Positions 1-9,195 of a stretch of 64,000 bases of DNA are shown here, piece by piece (within the stretch, counting starts at the first letter, position 1; the number at the start of each line of letters is the position of its first letter). The stretch lies in contig NZ_ABIZ01000001.1 in the NCBI RefSeq assembly GCF_000172155.1, positions 8,031,105 through 8,095,104 of the forward strand. Reading direction: 5' to 3'. The position numbers and the translations under genes are program-made. Under the pieces are notes generated by a model. That model did no database searches and was not told the DNA's origin. It saw nothing but the letters and a program-made list of their open reading frames with translations. Source of the stretch: Verrucomicrobium spinosum DSM 4136 = JCM 18804 (GTDB taxonomy: Bacteria > Verrucomicrobiota > Verrucomicrobiia > Verrucomicrobiales > Verrucomicrobiaceae).

Positions 1-19
1 CATCCGGCCGCCGCAGGCC

Positions 20-502
20 TCAGGGATGCGTGCCGTTCAGCGTCGCGCCCGCGACGTAGCCATGCCCCGGGCTGGGGCTGAGCAGACGCAGGAGCGGCTT
101 CCCGTCCACCACCAGATCCTCCAGGGTGTAGTGGTCCAGCACATCCAGAAAGGCATCCCGCGCCTCCCGGAACACTCCGCGCAGACGGCAGGTGGGGGAG
201 AGCTTGCAGAGATCGTTGGCGGGGTCGAAGCATTCGACGAGATTGAAATGAGTCTCGGTGTGGCGGATCACATCCCCCACCTTGATGTCGCGCGGGGCCC
301 TGCCCAGCCGAATGCCCCCACTCCGGCCGCGGCGGTTGCTGAGGTAGCCCTGCTTGCCGAGGAAGTGGACGATCTTGACGAGATGGTGATGGGAGACTCG
401 ATAAGCCTGGGTCAGTTCACTTAGGGTTACCTTCTCATGCTCGCGCGCAGCCGCGTACATGAGTACGCGCAGAGAGTAATCGCTGAAACGGCTGAGTTCC
501 AT
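20..502 (-). CDS. Rrf2-family transcriptional regulator (NsrR-like)
   Basis: A 160-residue Rrf2-type regulator, a normal length for the family. The N-terminal winged helix-turn-helix spans about residues 8-65 (MELSRFSDYSLRVLMYAA, then TLSELTQAYRVSHHHLVKIV). Three cysteines at about 91, 99 and 105 lie where NsrR and IscR carry their Fe-S cluster ligands, so it probably senses nitric oxide or redox/iron state. NsrR is the closest match by motif, but the ligand spacing alone does not separate it from other Rrf2 proteins. The ATG start puts the family-typical M-x-L/I-x-x-F-S-D-Y at the N terminus. The gene reads away from trmB's 3' end and no target promoter is evident in the window. The family call is firm; the NsrR assignment is inference. 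Confidence 0.9.
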   Translation of the reverse strand: MELSRFSDYSLRVLMYAAAREHEKVTLSELTQAYRVSHHHLVKIVHFLGKQGYLSNRRGRSGGIRLGRAPRDIKVGDVIRHTETHFNLVECFDPANDLCKLSPTCRLRGVFREARDAFLDVLDHYTLEDLVVDGKPLLRLLSPSPGHGYVAGATLNGTHP

Positions 503-647
503 GTTGAGGCATAAAGTGAATTACGCATGCACCTTTGAAGGGCTTGCGCAGACGTGGGAGCGTCAGTTGCGATATGCCAAGCACGGATTGGGCCAAGGTA
601 CGCATAACCCGCCTCTTTCGGGCAACTTTGGGAGTCAGGGGTGGGAG

Positions 648-729
648 AAATTAGGAATGATAAATGAACCCCGGTCCGCGGAGCAGCTCTGGACTGGGCA
701 TCCCATTTATAATTAATCATTCCTAATTT
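648..729. repeat. Inverted repeat of TTAGGAAT-type words at the trmB 3' end
   Basis: The left arm (648-666) and right arm (704-729) are inverted copies of an AAATTAGGAATGAT word; the right arm has a six-base insertion. The arms are separated by about 37 bp and lie just downstream of trmB, whose TAA stop sits in the same A/T-rich tract. They could fold into a long hairpin in the trmB transcript. The same word family recurs at 10997-11109 and 19384-19455. Confidence 0.75.
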
Positions 730-733
730 ATAA

Positions 734-1327
734 TTAATCTTTCTTCCACCTCGCCCGATAGATCGGTTTCCCCAGGGCCATCCACTGCTTTTCGAAGTCG
801 GTCGTGGGGTAGTAGAACGCCCCGTCTGGCCAGTCCAGGCGGGTCATGGCAGGACGCTGGGTCAGGGCTTCGAGGGCATTTTCGTAGTATGGCAGGTCGT
901 CGGACTTGAGCAGGAATTCCCCACCCGGGACGAGGACTCGCTCGATGGACTCAAGAAAGGCGGTGCTGTTGGGCAGGCGGCGGCCGTGGTGTTTCTTCTT
1001 CGGCCAGGGATCCGGGCAGAGCAGGTGCAGGCGGCTCACACTGCCGGCCGCGAGCAACCAACCAAGGGTGTAGGTGGTCTCCAGCCGGAGCACCCGGGCG
1101 TTTTTCAGCCCCCGCTGCTCGATCCGGCGGGCCGTCTTCTCCACCCGGCCAATGAGCCGCTCCACCCCCAGGAAGTTGCGCTCCGGGTGGGTGGTGGCCA
1201 TTTCAATCAAAAACGTGCCGTCACCACAGCCCAGATCCAGCTCGAGGGGGCGGTCTCCCGTTTCCGGGAAGAGCGCGTGGGGATCGTGATGCTGGAAGTA
1301 GTCTTCGGGGACAAAAACAGGGGTCAT
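734..1327 (-). CDS. trmB: tRNA (guanine-N7-)-methyltransferase
   Basis: A class I SAM-dependent methyltransferase that makes m7G46 in tRNA. The SAM-binding motif LDLGCGDGTF is at about residues 30-39 and the TrmB signature PDPWPKKKHHGRR at about 105-117. Near the C terminus, YYPTTDFEKQW matches the family's substrate-binding end. An upstream in-frame GTG at 1360 would add 11 residues, but the ATG at 1327 gives the usual length (197 aa) and starts just before the conserved region. It lies about 80 bp downstream of ispG on the same strand. The stop codon falls in the A/T-rich simple repeat that follows. Confidence 0.95.
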   Translation of the reverse strand: MTPVFVPEDYFQHHDPHALFPETGDRPLELDLGCGDGTFLIEMATTHPERNFLGVERLIGRVEKTARRIEQRGLKNARVLRLETTYTLGWLLAAGSVSRLHLLCPDPWPKKKHHGRRLPNSTAFLESIERVLVPGGEFLLKSDDLPYYENALEALTQRPAMTRLDWPDGAFYYPTTDFEKQWMALGKPIYRARWKKD

Positions 1328-1405
1328 GCCAGATGTCAGAGCTGCCGGGCCCGTCCCCACCAGGGGGACGCTGTGCGGAGGCAGCAGGCTTCTACAAAAT
1401 CAGGA

Positions 1406-3196
1406 TCACGCGGCTTCCACCGGGGCCGTGGGGGCGTCCACCCAGCGGTTGTGCTCCTTGATCAGATCGATCAGGCGCTCCACAGCCTCTCCTTCCGGGA
1501 TGTTGAACTTCACGGCGGTCTTGCCGACGTAGAGGTTGATCTTGTCCGGCGCACCGCCCACGTAGCCGAAGTCGGCGTCCGCCATTTCACCGGGGCCGTT
1601 CACAATGCAGCCCATGACGGCGATGCGCACCCCTTTGAGGTGACCGGTGGCGGCTCGGATCTTCTGCGTGGTGGTCTGCAGGTTGAAGAGCGTGCGACCG
1701 CAGCTTGGGCAGGCCACATAGTCTGTCTTGAAAATGCGGGTGCCCGCAGCCTGGAGGATGTTGTAGGAGATGCGGAAGGACTGGCCGGGAGCCTCCTCAC
1801 CCTGCACCAGGATGGCATCGCCAATACCGTCGCACAGCAGGGACCCGATGTTCGTGGCAGCACTGAGCAGTGTGGGCACGAAGTCCGCCTTGGGCTCCGT
1901 GGCAGGCTCAAACGTGTCCTTCAGCAGGATGGGATGGCGGGGTTCCAGGCGGGCGGACAGCAGGCGGTAGGCGGCGATCACCGGGAGGTTCACCCCGTCT
2001 TTCACCGTCACCAGGCACGGGCTGGTGGAACTGTTGACATAGGCGATGGCGGCATCATCACGGGGATCGAGCGCGACCGCCTCGCTGTCCTCCACCACCA
2101 CCTCAGGCTTGAAGTCGCCCAGCTTGTCGATCTTGTGGGCGACCGCATCCCACTTCCGGCGGCTGGTGAAGACGGCCATCGTCTCGTGGCCACCCACGCT
2201 CACGCCATTCACCTTCAACACTGAGGACGGGCGGCGCTCGAACTCAAAGGGATCATAGCTGACCGGGGGCGGATTGCTCACGGCCTCAAAGCGGGCGGGC
2301 ACGCCGTCGTTGTACGGCTTCACCAGCGTCTGGGCCACGGGGATCTCATACACGGCGTCCTCCGTCAGGCTCACGCGCACCGTGTCACCGATGCCGTCTG
2401 CCAGGAGGGAGCCGATGCCGATGGCACTTTTGATGCGGCCGTCCTCACCGTCGCCCGCCTCGGTCACGCCGAGATGGATGGGGTAGTTCCAGTCTCCCCC
2501 CAGGTCATTGAGCCGGGCCACGAGGAGGCGGTAGGCTTCGATCATGACCTTGGGATTGCTCGCCTTCATGGAGAAGACGAAGTTGTGATAGTCCTGCTGG
2601 CGCGCCACACGGGCGAACTCCAGGGCGCTCTCCACCATGCCCAGCGGCGTGTCGCCGTAGCGGTTCATGATACGATCACTCAGGGACCCGTGGTTGGTGC
2701 CGATGCGCATGGCGCGGTCCTTGGCCTTGCAGAGCTCCACGAGGGGGATGAACTCCTCCTCGATGCGGCCCAGCTCCTCCGCGTACTGGTCATCCGTGTA
2801 CTCGCGGATCGCGAACTTCTTCTTGTCCACGAAGTTGCCGGGGTTCACACGCACCTTTTCCACCCACTTGGCCGCCTCCATGGCAGCATCGGGCTTGAAG
2901 TGAATGTCGGCCACCAAGGGGACATCGCAGCCAGCGGCCAGGAGGCCCGCTTTGATGTTCTGAAGATTCTCTGCAATAGGCCGCGTCTGGGCGGTGATGC
3001 GGACGATCTCACACCCCACCGCCACGAGGTCCAGCGTCTGCTGGATGCAAGCCTCCGTATCGCGCGTGTCGGAGGTGAGCATGGACTGCACCCGGATCGG
3101 GTTGCCGCCACCGATGCCCACCTTACCCACCCGGACTTCCCGGGTTTCACGGCGCTGGTAGTGGTAGAGATCGGGGCAGTACTGAAGCGGGTGCAT
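1406..3196 (-). CDS. ispG: (E)-4-hydroxy-3-methylbut-2-enyl-diphosphate synthase, long three-domain form
   Basis: IspG/GcpE converts MEcPP to HMBPP in the penultimate step of the MEP isoprenoid pathway, using a 4Fe-4S cluster. The N-terminal TIM-barrel part is clear (VQSMLTSDTRDTEA, VADIHFKPDAA, RVNPGNF, GTNHGSLSDRIM). The C-terminal cluster domain carries Cys496, Cys499 (ACPSCGRTLF) and Cys530 (VMGCIVNGPGE). At 596 residues it is the long form with an inserted middle domain (about 290-450), as known from plants, Chlamydiae and Bacteroidetes, rather than the roughly 370-residue E. coli type. It starts 48 bp after rseP. In many bacteria dxr sits beside rseP; here it does not. Confidence 0.97.
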   Translation of the reverse strand: MHPLQYCPDLYHYQRRETREVRVGKVGIGGGNPIRVQSMLTSDTRDTEACIQQTLDLVAVGCEIVRITAQTRPIAENLQNIKAGLLAAGCDVPLVADIHFKPDAAMEAAKWVEKVRVNPGNFVDKKKFAIREYTDDQYAEELGRIEEEFIPLVELCKAKDRAMRIGTNHGSLSDRIMNRYGDTPLGMVESALEFARVARQQDYHNFVFSMKASNPKVMIEAYRLLVARLNDLGGDWNYPIHLGVTEAGDGEDGRIKSAIGIGSLLADGIGDTVRVSLTEDAVYEIPVAQTLVKPYNDGVPARFEAVSNPPPVSYDPFEFERRPSSVLKVNGVSVGGHETMAVFTSRRKWDAVAHKIDKLGDFKPEVVVEDSEAVALDPRDDAAIAYVNSSTSPCLVTVKDGVNLPVIAAYRLLSARLEPRHPILLKDTFEPATEPKADFVPTLLSAATNIGSLLCDGIGDAILVQGEEAPGQSFRISYNILQAAGTRIFKTDYVACPSCGRTLFNLQTTTQKIRAATGHLKGVRIAVMGCIVNGPGEMADADFGYVGGAPDKINLYVGKTAVKFNIPEGEAVERLIDLIKEHNRWVDAPTAPVEAA

Positions 3197-3244
3197 TGAC
3201 GGAGAGAGGGAAAAGGGAAGACTGGGAACGGAAAAGCGGCAGGC

Positions 3245-4753
3245 TTACTGGCCGGGTGCCGGAGCGGCGGTCTGGCGCTGGTTGGCCGGGAGGAAGCGGT
3301 ACTCCTGCTTGGGCTCTCGTTTGTCCCCCTTGCCCCCGCTGCCGACCATGTCGCCAGCGTCCTTCATGCTCACGAAGACCATGAAGCCCAGCAGGAGGAA
3401 GACACAGGCCATCTGGACCACCTCCAGGATACGGATGTTGATGGGGCGGCGGCGGATCCACTCAAAGAGCGCCATGGTGATGTGGCCGCCGTCCAGCACG
3501 GGGAAGGGCAGCAGGTTCATCACGGCCAGGTTCACATTCAGCACCACGCTAAACCAGAGCACGCGCTGCAGGCCATACGGATCGTCCAACAGCGTGTAGT
3601 AGGCGCGACCGATGCCAATGGGGCCGCTCAGGTGGCCCATGTTGATCTCAGACTTGCGGGAGACGATGGCGGAGATGGTGGCCCCCATGGTCTTCAGCGC
3701 ATCGCGGATCTGTGTCCAGGGACGCGGGTGGGAGATCTGACGGAGCCCGTTCTGATCCCAGATCACGCCGATGAGCTGGCGGCCCTTGTCGTCGTCCGGG
3801 CGGATGTCCGGCTGACGGGGGGTGACATTCACGGTCAGCTGCTTCTCTGTGGGTTTGCCCTTGTCGCGCAGGATGCCCAGCTCCAGCGGCTTGCTGGGGT
3901 TCTTCTCAATGTAGTCACCCAACTGGTAGAGGCTCAGCAGTTCCTTGCCGTCCACAGAGGTGATGAGGTCCGTGGCCTGGATGCCCGCCTCGGCGGCGGG
4001 GCTGTTCTCCTGGGTGCCCGCGACCATGGGCGTCTGCTTCCCGGCGATGCCCACCTCACGGAGCTGCTTGCGCTTGAAGAGGAAGGAGAAGAAGGACCCC
4101 TTTTCTTTCTCCACAATCTCTGCCGTCACGGGGATCAACAGGGGCTTGGGCTCACCTGGACGCTCCACGAGGAAGGGGATGGGATTGTTCTCACTGGAGA
4201 CCACATTCCAGCGGACGCTGTCCACCAGGCCGCCAAAGGTCTTCACCGGGCGACCGTCGATTTCGAGGATCTTGTCACCGGGCTTGAGGCCGCCCTTGGC
4301 CGCGTTGCTGTCCGGGGCCACCCAGCCGATGGTGGTGGTGACCATGCCCTCCTGCTCTGGCTTGCCCACATTGAACACCACGATGGCGAACAAACAGGCC
4401 AGCATGAAGCTGAAGAGCGGACCGGCGAAGGCGACGATGATCTTGTCCAGGGGGCTGATCGGGGGAAGCTGCTCGCGCTCCCCGCTGCCGCCTTCAATGG
4501 CCTCCATGGGAGCCATCTGTGGCAGGGCGACGAATCCGCCAGCGGGGATCCAGCCCAGGCCGTACTGCACGCCGTTGTAGGTCTTCTTCCAGATGGGGGC
4601 ACCAAACCAGATCTGAAACTTGTCCACCTTCAGCCCCCGCCAGCGGGCTGCCAGGAAGTGGCCCCACTCGTGGACGAGAATCATCAGGTTGAACACCATG
4701 ATGACGAGGAAGATGATGCCGGCGTAATGGAGGGCGTTGAGGACTGATTCCAT
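3245..4753 (-). CDS. rseP: RIP metalloprotease RseP (site-2 protease, M50)
   Basis: A membrane-embedded zinc protease that cleaves anti-sigma factors and signal-peptide remnants within the bilayer. The zinc motif HEWGH is at residues 28-32 in the first membrane helix, and the third-ligand motif LDGGH is at about 420-424 near the C terminus. Two PDZ modules lie between them (around GLKPGDKILEIDGRPV and AAEAGIQATDLITSVDG). The C-terminal tail is polar and Pro/Gln-rich. A GTG 36 bp upstream is possible, but ATG 4753 places the HExxH helix at the normal distance from the N terminus. It probably shares a transcript with ispG. Confidence 0.95.
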   Translation of the reverse strand: MESVLNALHYAGIIFLVIMVFNLMILVHEWGHFLAARWRGLKVDKFQIWFGAPIWKKTYNGVQYGLGWIPAGGFVALPQMAPMEAIEGGSGEREQLPPISPLDKIIVAFAGPLFSFMLACLFAIVVFNVGKPEQEGMVTTTIGWVAPDSNAAKGGLKPGDKILEIDGRPVKTFGGLVDSVRWNVVSSENNPIPFLVERPGEPKPLLIPVTAEIVEKEKGSFFSFLFKRKQLREVGIAGKQTPMVAGTQENSPAAEAGIQATDLITSVDGKELLSLYQLGDYIEKNPSKPLELGILRDKGKPTEKQLTVNVTPRQPDIRPDDDKGRQLIGVIWDQNGLRQISHPRPWTQIRDALKTMGATISAIVSRKSEINMGHLSGPIGIGRAYYTLLDDPYGLQRVLWFSVVLNVNLAVMNLLPFPVLDGGHITMALFEWIRRRPINIRILEVVQMACVFLLLGFMVFVSMKDAGDMVGSGGKGDKREPKQEYRFLPANQRQTAAPAPGQ

Positions 4754-4990
4754 AGAAGGATGAGGGGAAAGGGAGTCTAGCACCCGCACAGGGGGCGTGC
4801 AAAGCAGGAGTTGAGGGGCAGCAGCAGGGTTATCAAGGGGCCAAGTGAGCAGGCCCCAGCCCGGTCTGGGAGGGGTGTCACGCCGGAGTTGGAGCTTTGA
4901 TCGGGCATTGTGTTCATTGATCGCACGCCGGAAAGCGACTTGGGCACCCTATTTTCAGACCGCCCCCGCTCCTCATGGCCCCTCATCAAC

Positions 4991-6376
4991 TTACGACTGA
5001 GGGGCGGCGGGCGGCGCGGCGTCATCAGTCGCCATGTGGGCCTCTTTCTGGTCCAGCACCACCTCAGGGGTGCTGGCCTCGACCTCGGTCTCATTGTTGA
5101 GGCGGCGGTGCAGCATCGCCTCATCCACCTCACCGCACCACTTGCCCACCACGATGGTGGCCACGCCATTCCCCACGAGGTTGGTCAAGGCGCGCGCCTC
5201 AGACATGAAGCGGTCGATCCCCAAGATAAATGCCAGCCCGGCCACCGGCACATGGCCCACGGCAGAGAGCGTGGCGGCGAGCACGATGAACCCGCTCCCA
5301 GTGACGCCTGCGGCTCCCTTTGAAGTGAGGAGCAGCACCAGCAGCAGGGTGATCTGGTGTTGCAAATCCAGCGGAGTGTTCGTGGCCTGGGCGATGAACA
5401 CCGCCGCCATGGTCAGGTAGATGGAGGTGCCGTCCAGATTGAAGGAGTACCCCGTGGGCACCACCAGGCCCACCGTGGACTTCTGCACCCCCAGGTTCTC
5501 CAGCTTGGCGATGATGCGCGGCAAGACGGACTCTGAGGAGGAGGTGCCCAGCACGATGAGCAGCTCTTCCTTGATGTACTTGATGAACTTCCAGACGCTG
5601 AACCCGTGCAGCCTCGCGATCAGCCCCAGCACCCCAAAGATAAAGAGCAGGCAGGTGGCATAGAAGGTGGCCATGAGCCCGCCCAAATTCCACAAGGAAC
5701 TGACGCCGTACTTGCCGATGGTGAAGGCCATGGCCCCAAATGCCCCAATGGGGGCGACCTTCATGACGATGCCAACAATGCCAAAGAGAACGTGGGAAGT
5801 CTTCTCAATCAAATCAAACACCAAGGTGCCCCGTCCACCGAAACGGTGCAGCGCAAAGCCGAAAAGGATCGCAAAGAGAAGCACCTGCAGGATCTCCCCT
5901 TTTGCAAAGGCATCCACCACACTGGTGGGGATGATGTTCATCAAGAAGTCCGTCGTGGACTGCATCTTGTCTGAATCCGAATACTGGGCGACAGAGGCGG
6001 CATCGGTGGCCGTCGCGACCTTGTTCATCCCCTTTCCGGGTTGCACAAGATTGATCATGACCAGCCCCAGGATCAGAGCCAGGGTGCTCACGACCTCAAA
6101 ATAAAGCAGCGCCAGACCGCCGGTCTTGCCCACCTTCTTCATGTCCTCCATGCCGGCGATGCCGACCACCACCGTGCAAAAGATGATGGGGGCGATCAGC
6201 ATCTTGATCAGCCGGATGAACCCGTCTCCCAGCGGCTTCATCGCGGCTCCGGTGGCGGGGAAGAAATACCCCAGCAGCACGCCGATCACGATGGCCATGA
6301 TGACCTGGACGTAGAGAATCTTGTAGAACGGTTTCCGGGTTCCCGTCGCAGGGACGGCGGATGCAGGGCTGGTCAT
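4991..6376 (-). CDS. dctA: Dicarboxylate/cation symporter of the DAACS family (DctA-like)
   Basis: A sodium- or proton-coupled carrier for C4-dicarboxylates or acidic amino acids. Eight or more hydrophobic segments are visible. Family signatures include [37 protein letters not shown] and the C-terminal [19 protein letters not shown] with GKWCGEVD. The last two favour DctA over GltP/GltT, though substrate cannot be fixed from sequence. At 461 residues it is slightly long because of an N-terminal extension and a polar Ala/Pro-rich tail. It stands alone; rseP starts about 240 bp downstream on the same strand. Confidence 0.92.
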   Translation of the reverse strand: MTSPASAVPATGTRKPFYKILYVQVIMAIVIGVLLGYFFPATGAAMKPLGDGFIRLIKMLIAPIIFCTVVVGIAGMEDMKKVGKTGGLALLYFEVVSTLALILGLVMINLVQPGKGMNKVATATDAASVAQYSDSDKMQSTTDFLMNIIPTSVVDAFAKGEILQVLLFAILFGFALHRFGGRGTLVFDLIEKTSHVLFGIVGIVMKVAPIGAFGAMAFTIGKYGVSSLWNLGGLMATFYATCLLFIFGVLGLIARLHGFSVWKFIKYIKEELLIVLGTSSSESVLPRIIAKLENLGVQKSTVGLVVPTGYSFNLDGTSIYLTMAAVFIAQATNTPLDLQHQITLLLVLLLTSKGAAGVTGSGFIVLAATLSAVGHVPVAGLAFILGIDRFMSEARALTNLVGNGVATIVVGKWCGEVDEAMLHRRLNNETEVEASTPEVVLDQKEAHMATDDAAPPAAPQS

Positions 6377-6851
6377 GGGCGGTGGTGGTCTGAGCAGGCG
6401 GTGAGGAATCGAAGATTCGGCCAGGGGAGGAGACCGGGCCGCATCAGATAGGTGAGGCGTAAGACATTTCCATTAAAGAAAATGGACGGCTGACTCCAAC
6501 GCCGCGCCCGGCCGAAGGTTTCAGGGGAAGTCGCCTGACTGAGGCAATCCCGACAGTTTGTTAAAGGCCACTCAAACACCCATGCGTTGCCATACCCGTC
6601 CCAGACGCCTTGTAGGGCAAGCGCCCCGCTTGCCGCGCGCCACCCCTGACTGGGGCAACCGAGGCGGTCGCCCTACAACCCAGGGTGTTTGATCGCGGGT
6701 TTTGTTGAAGGCCAGTCAAACACCTGTGCGTTGTCACCTGCCGCGCCAGTCCCCTCGTCCCGGATGGGACGGCGAATCGGACGCGCATGCCCACCCGTCA
6801 CTGCCAGGGTTCGATGCCCTAACACGTGCCGCACCCGCCCACCATCGCTCC
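6377..6851. other. Intergenic region with one 70-bp palindromic element
   Basis: No credible gene was found. It holds one copy of the TGTAGGGC/GCCCTACA palindromic element (6610-6679), flanked on both sides by related sequence in which the phrase AAGGCCA(G/C)TCAAACACC occurs twice (about 6565-6581 and 6708-6724). The upstream control region of the dctA-like gene should lie at its left end; no clear promoter was recognised. Confidence 0.6.
6610..6679. repeat. 70-bp palindromic repeat (TGTAGGGC/GCCCTACA family)
   Basis: The element begins TGTAGGGCAAGCG and ends GTCGCCCTACAAC, so its ends are inverted copies of each other. The inner part is GC-rich with smaller palindromes. Near-identical 70-71-bp copies are at 23961-24030, 24143-24212, 40972-41041, 41360-41430, 41709-41779 and 42059-42129. 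Half elements occur at 8926-8965 and 16299-16326. There is no coding capacity. It behaves like a REP/MITE-type dispersed repeat. Confidence 0.85.
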
Positions 6852-8390
6852 TCACAAACGAAACGCCCACCGCCCAAAGGTCCACATCACCAGCGGAATG
6901 AGCAGGGCAAAGAGCAGGTCCACCACCAGGCCGGCCTTCACCATGCGCGGCAGGCTCACCAGGCCGGAACCAAAGGCAATCGCATTGGGCGGCGTACCCA
7001 CCGGGAGGGCAAAGTCCGCACTGGCCGCAATGGCGACAGGCACGCAGAGCAGCACTGCCGGCTGATCGATCCCCACCGCCAGAGCCCCGATCACCGGGAG
7101 AAAAGCTGTGGTGGTGGCCGTGTTGCTGGTCAGGGCCGTGGCACCAATCATGACGGCCACCACCAGGAACACGATCGCCAGAGCGGGCCAGGAGGCCATC
7201 ACCGACAGACCGCTGGCCATGGCTTTGACGAGCTGGGTTTTCTCAAACGCAGCCGCCAGGCTCAATCCACCCCCGAAGAGCACCAGCACATCCCAGGGCA
7301 GCTTTTTCAGGCTCTGCCAGTCGAGGACGAAGACGCCTTTCTTCAAATCCACGGGAATGAAGAACAGCAGCGATGCGCAGCCCATGGCGATGACTTCATC
7401 CGTGAGCAGCGCCCCTAAAGGCCAGCTCGCACCCGGCGTCTTGGGCACCTCCGCCTTCCAGGCCTCCCGCGAAACCCAAAGCACAATCGCGAGGGAAAAG
7501 GCCCCGATCACCGTCCACTCCGGCCCGGTGATGCGGCCCAGCCCCTGGCGCTGAATCTCCAGCTCCTCCTTCACTCCCGGCAGCTCCTGCGTCCCCACCT
7601 TGAAACTGAACCGGGTGAGGATCAAGTACACGGGCGGCAGGGCCAGCAGAATGAGCGGCACTCCGATGAGCATCCATTGCCCGAAGCCCAGCTCCACGCC
7701 ATACGTCTTGGCCAGGAAGGCCTTCAAAATGGCATTGGGCGGCGTGCCGATGAGCGTCCCCATGCCGCCGATGTTGGCCCCGTAGGCAATCGCCAGCACC
7801 AACGCCGCCCCCATCTCCACCGTGCCTCCTTTCGCCCCCTGACTGGCGCGCAGCAGCCCATGCACACTGATGCCAATGGGCAACAGCATCATGGCCGTGG
7901 CAGAATTGCTCGTCCACATGCTGAGGAACGTGCCCGACAGCAGGAAACCCAGGATCAGCGCCCTCGGCTTTGTTCCCACGGCATGGATGATGTTCAGCGC
8001 AATGCGCCGGTGGAGATCCCAGCGCTCCATGGCGATGGCGAGCATAAAGCCGCCCATAAACAGGTAGATGATGGGATCGGCGTACGCTGTAGCAGCCTCC
8101 TTCATGGGCGAGATGCCGAGTATGGGCAGCAACACGAGCGGAAACAATGCCGTGGCCGGGATCGGCAGTGCCTCCGTGACCCAAAAGACCGCCATGGTCA
8201 CGGCCAGCCAGGCCACCTTGGTCGCGCTGGGGGACAATCCCAGCAAGGGGGGGCTCACGAAGGTCGCCAGCAACAGCACCACCCCCAGCAGCAGTCCGGT
8301 CCGCTGACGCCATCCATACCCTCCTTCCAGCAGATTACCCTCCTCATCCACCAGCTGATCCGGACGTTCATCACCTTGCATGAGGCGCAT
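6852..8390 (-). CDS. DASS/SLC13-family anion:sodium symporter
   Basis: A carrier of the divalent anion/sodium symporter family (di- and tricarboxylates or sulfate). Both family SNT motifs are present (WTSNSATAMMLLP and LTSNTATTTAFLP), as are paired loop motifs GTLIGTPPNAIL and LPVGTPPNAIAF. About 11 membrane segments are seen. The reading frame is open upstream to 8594, but that part is intergenic repeat; ATG 8390 (MRLMQGDE) gives about 512 residues, and ATG 8381 is an equal alternative. With the DctA-like gene downstream, two organic-acid carriers lie side by side on one strand, separated by repeat DNA. Confidence 0.9.
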   Translation of the reverse strand: MRLMQGDERPDQLVDEEGNLLEGGYGWRQRTGLLLGVVLLLATFVSPPLLGLSPSATKVAWLAVTMAVFWVTEALPIPATALFPLVLLPILGISPMKEAATAYADPIIYLFMGGFMLAIAMERWDLHRRIALNIIHAVGTKPRALILGFLLSGTFLSMWTSNSATAMMLLPIGISVHGLLRASQGAKGGTVEMGAALVLAIAYGANIGGMGTLIGTPPNAILKAFLAKTYGVELGFGQWMLIGVPLILLALPPVYLILTRFSFKVGTQELPGVKEELEIQRQGLGRITGPEWTVIGAFSLAIVLWVSREAWKAEVPKTPGASWPLGALLTDEVIAMGCASLLFFIPVDLKKGVFVLDWQSLKKLPWDVLVLFGGGLSLAAAFEKTQLVKAMASGLSVMASWPALAIVFLVVAVMIGATALTSNTATTTAFLPVIGALAVGIDQPAVLLCVPVAIAASADFALPVGTPPNAIAFGSGLVSLPRMVKAGLVVDLLFALLIPLVMWTFGRWAFRL

Positions 8391-8440
8391 GCTAGAGGTC
8401 CCCGCTTCAACAACGCAACGATGCAAATGTGAATTCTGCC

Positions 8441-9122
8441 CCGCTGCGAGGGAGACACAGGACTCGAAGACGCAAGACGCAAGACGCAAGACCTGAGGAG
8501 AACCCACCAAATGCGCGAGTTTTGCATTGGAGTCGTCACCAAGGAGCCACCTGGAAGTGCCCGCCTCAAGCTGGTTCCTTGGCGGCCACCCCACATCGAA
8601 GCTGATCCCCAGCGGGGATCTCTAACACAGCCCAACGTTGGACGAGCCCTAAGCGAGTCAACGTTGGGTACCTCCTAGGACGATGATCAGGTGGGAAGGC
8701 CGACCGCATCTGCTTTCTCCCCACCGCCATCAACACCCCCACGTCAGTCGGACCTGATGTCATGCGCTGACTGAGTTCCTTGGCAGGCACTCGCTGAAGC
8801 GTCTGCAAGCTTCGCCTTCTCGACGATCTTATCTCGTTTCAACAGACCCTGGTGCTCCACGCGCAGGACGCTGGAGCAGGCTACTTCCCGGGATCACTGT
8901 TCCGATTTGAACCGGTTATTGACGCTGTAGGGCAAGCGCCCCGCTTGTCACGCGCGTCCCCTGATGTGGCAGACCTCAACAAGATGAACTGCCCAACGCG
9001 CTGCCCCTCTCCGCTGCCACGCGGGGCCAGGAACCCCCGCCTCCTTTGAGCCTGACCTCTTCGCGGAAGCAATCTCGCATGCGGAGGCTCAGGTCTTGCG
9101 TCTTGTGTCTCCCCCGCAGCGG
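8441..9122. repeat. Long-range inverted repeat, GACGCAAGAC/CCTGAGG family
   Basis: The left arm reads CCGCTGCG then GGGAGACACA, three tandem GACGCAA units and ACCTGAGG. The right arm is its reverse complement with one GACGCAA unit fewer. About 590 bp separates the arms. The same words form the 3' ends of rtcR (57054-57090) and of the PPC-domain gene (24450-24482). Confidence 0.75.
9021..9045. repeat. 25-bp GC-rich dispersed hairpin word
   Basis: Starts GCGGGGCCAGGAACCCC and ends GCCTCCT. Its GGGG and CCCC halves can pair. Close copies occur at 41174-41198, 41524-41548, 41873-41897, 42262-42286 and 56916-56940, usually near one of the palindromic elements. Confidence 0.65.
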
Positions 9123-9195
9123 GTTTCTCCCTTGACCTCAAGTCTGTTGTCTGGAGTCTGGAAGTCTTGTGTCTCCGGCGCAGCCGGCCCTTTCT

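Larger units (their letters stand above)
8391..9195. other. 805-bp intergenic region packed with repeats
   Basis: No gene is supported. The region is framed by an inverted pair of the GACGCAAGAC/CCTGAGG word family: left arm 8441-8498, right arm 9086-9122, each with a CCGCTGCG flank. A second, diverged right-hand copy follows at about 9132-9186. Inside are a half TGTAGGGC element (8926-8965) and one copy of the 25-bp GC-rich hairpin word (9021-9045). Another short inverted pair is built on CCAACGTTGG-like words at about 8630-8670. Confidence 0.7.

Noticed and set aside
986-2224. Long plus-strand frame opposite trmB and ispG
   Set aside because: It is antisense to two firmly identified genes and its His/Gly/Val-rich composition is the typical shadow of high-GC coding DNA.
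3482-4747. Long plus-strand frame opposite rseP
   Set aside because: Shadow of the protease gene; no domain and biased composition.
4790-4990. dxr expected next to rseP
   Set aside because: Only about 200 noncoding bases separate rseP from the dctA-like gene; no DXR motif was seen.
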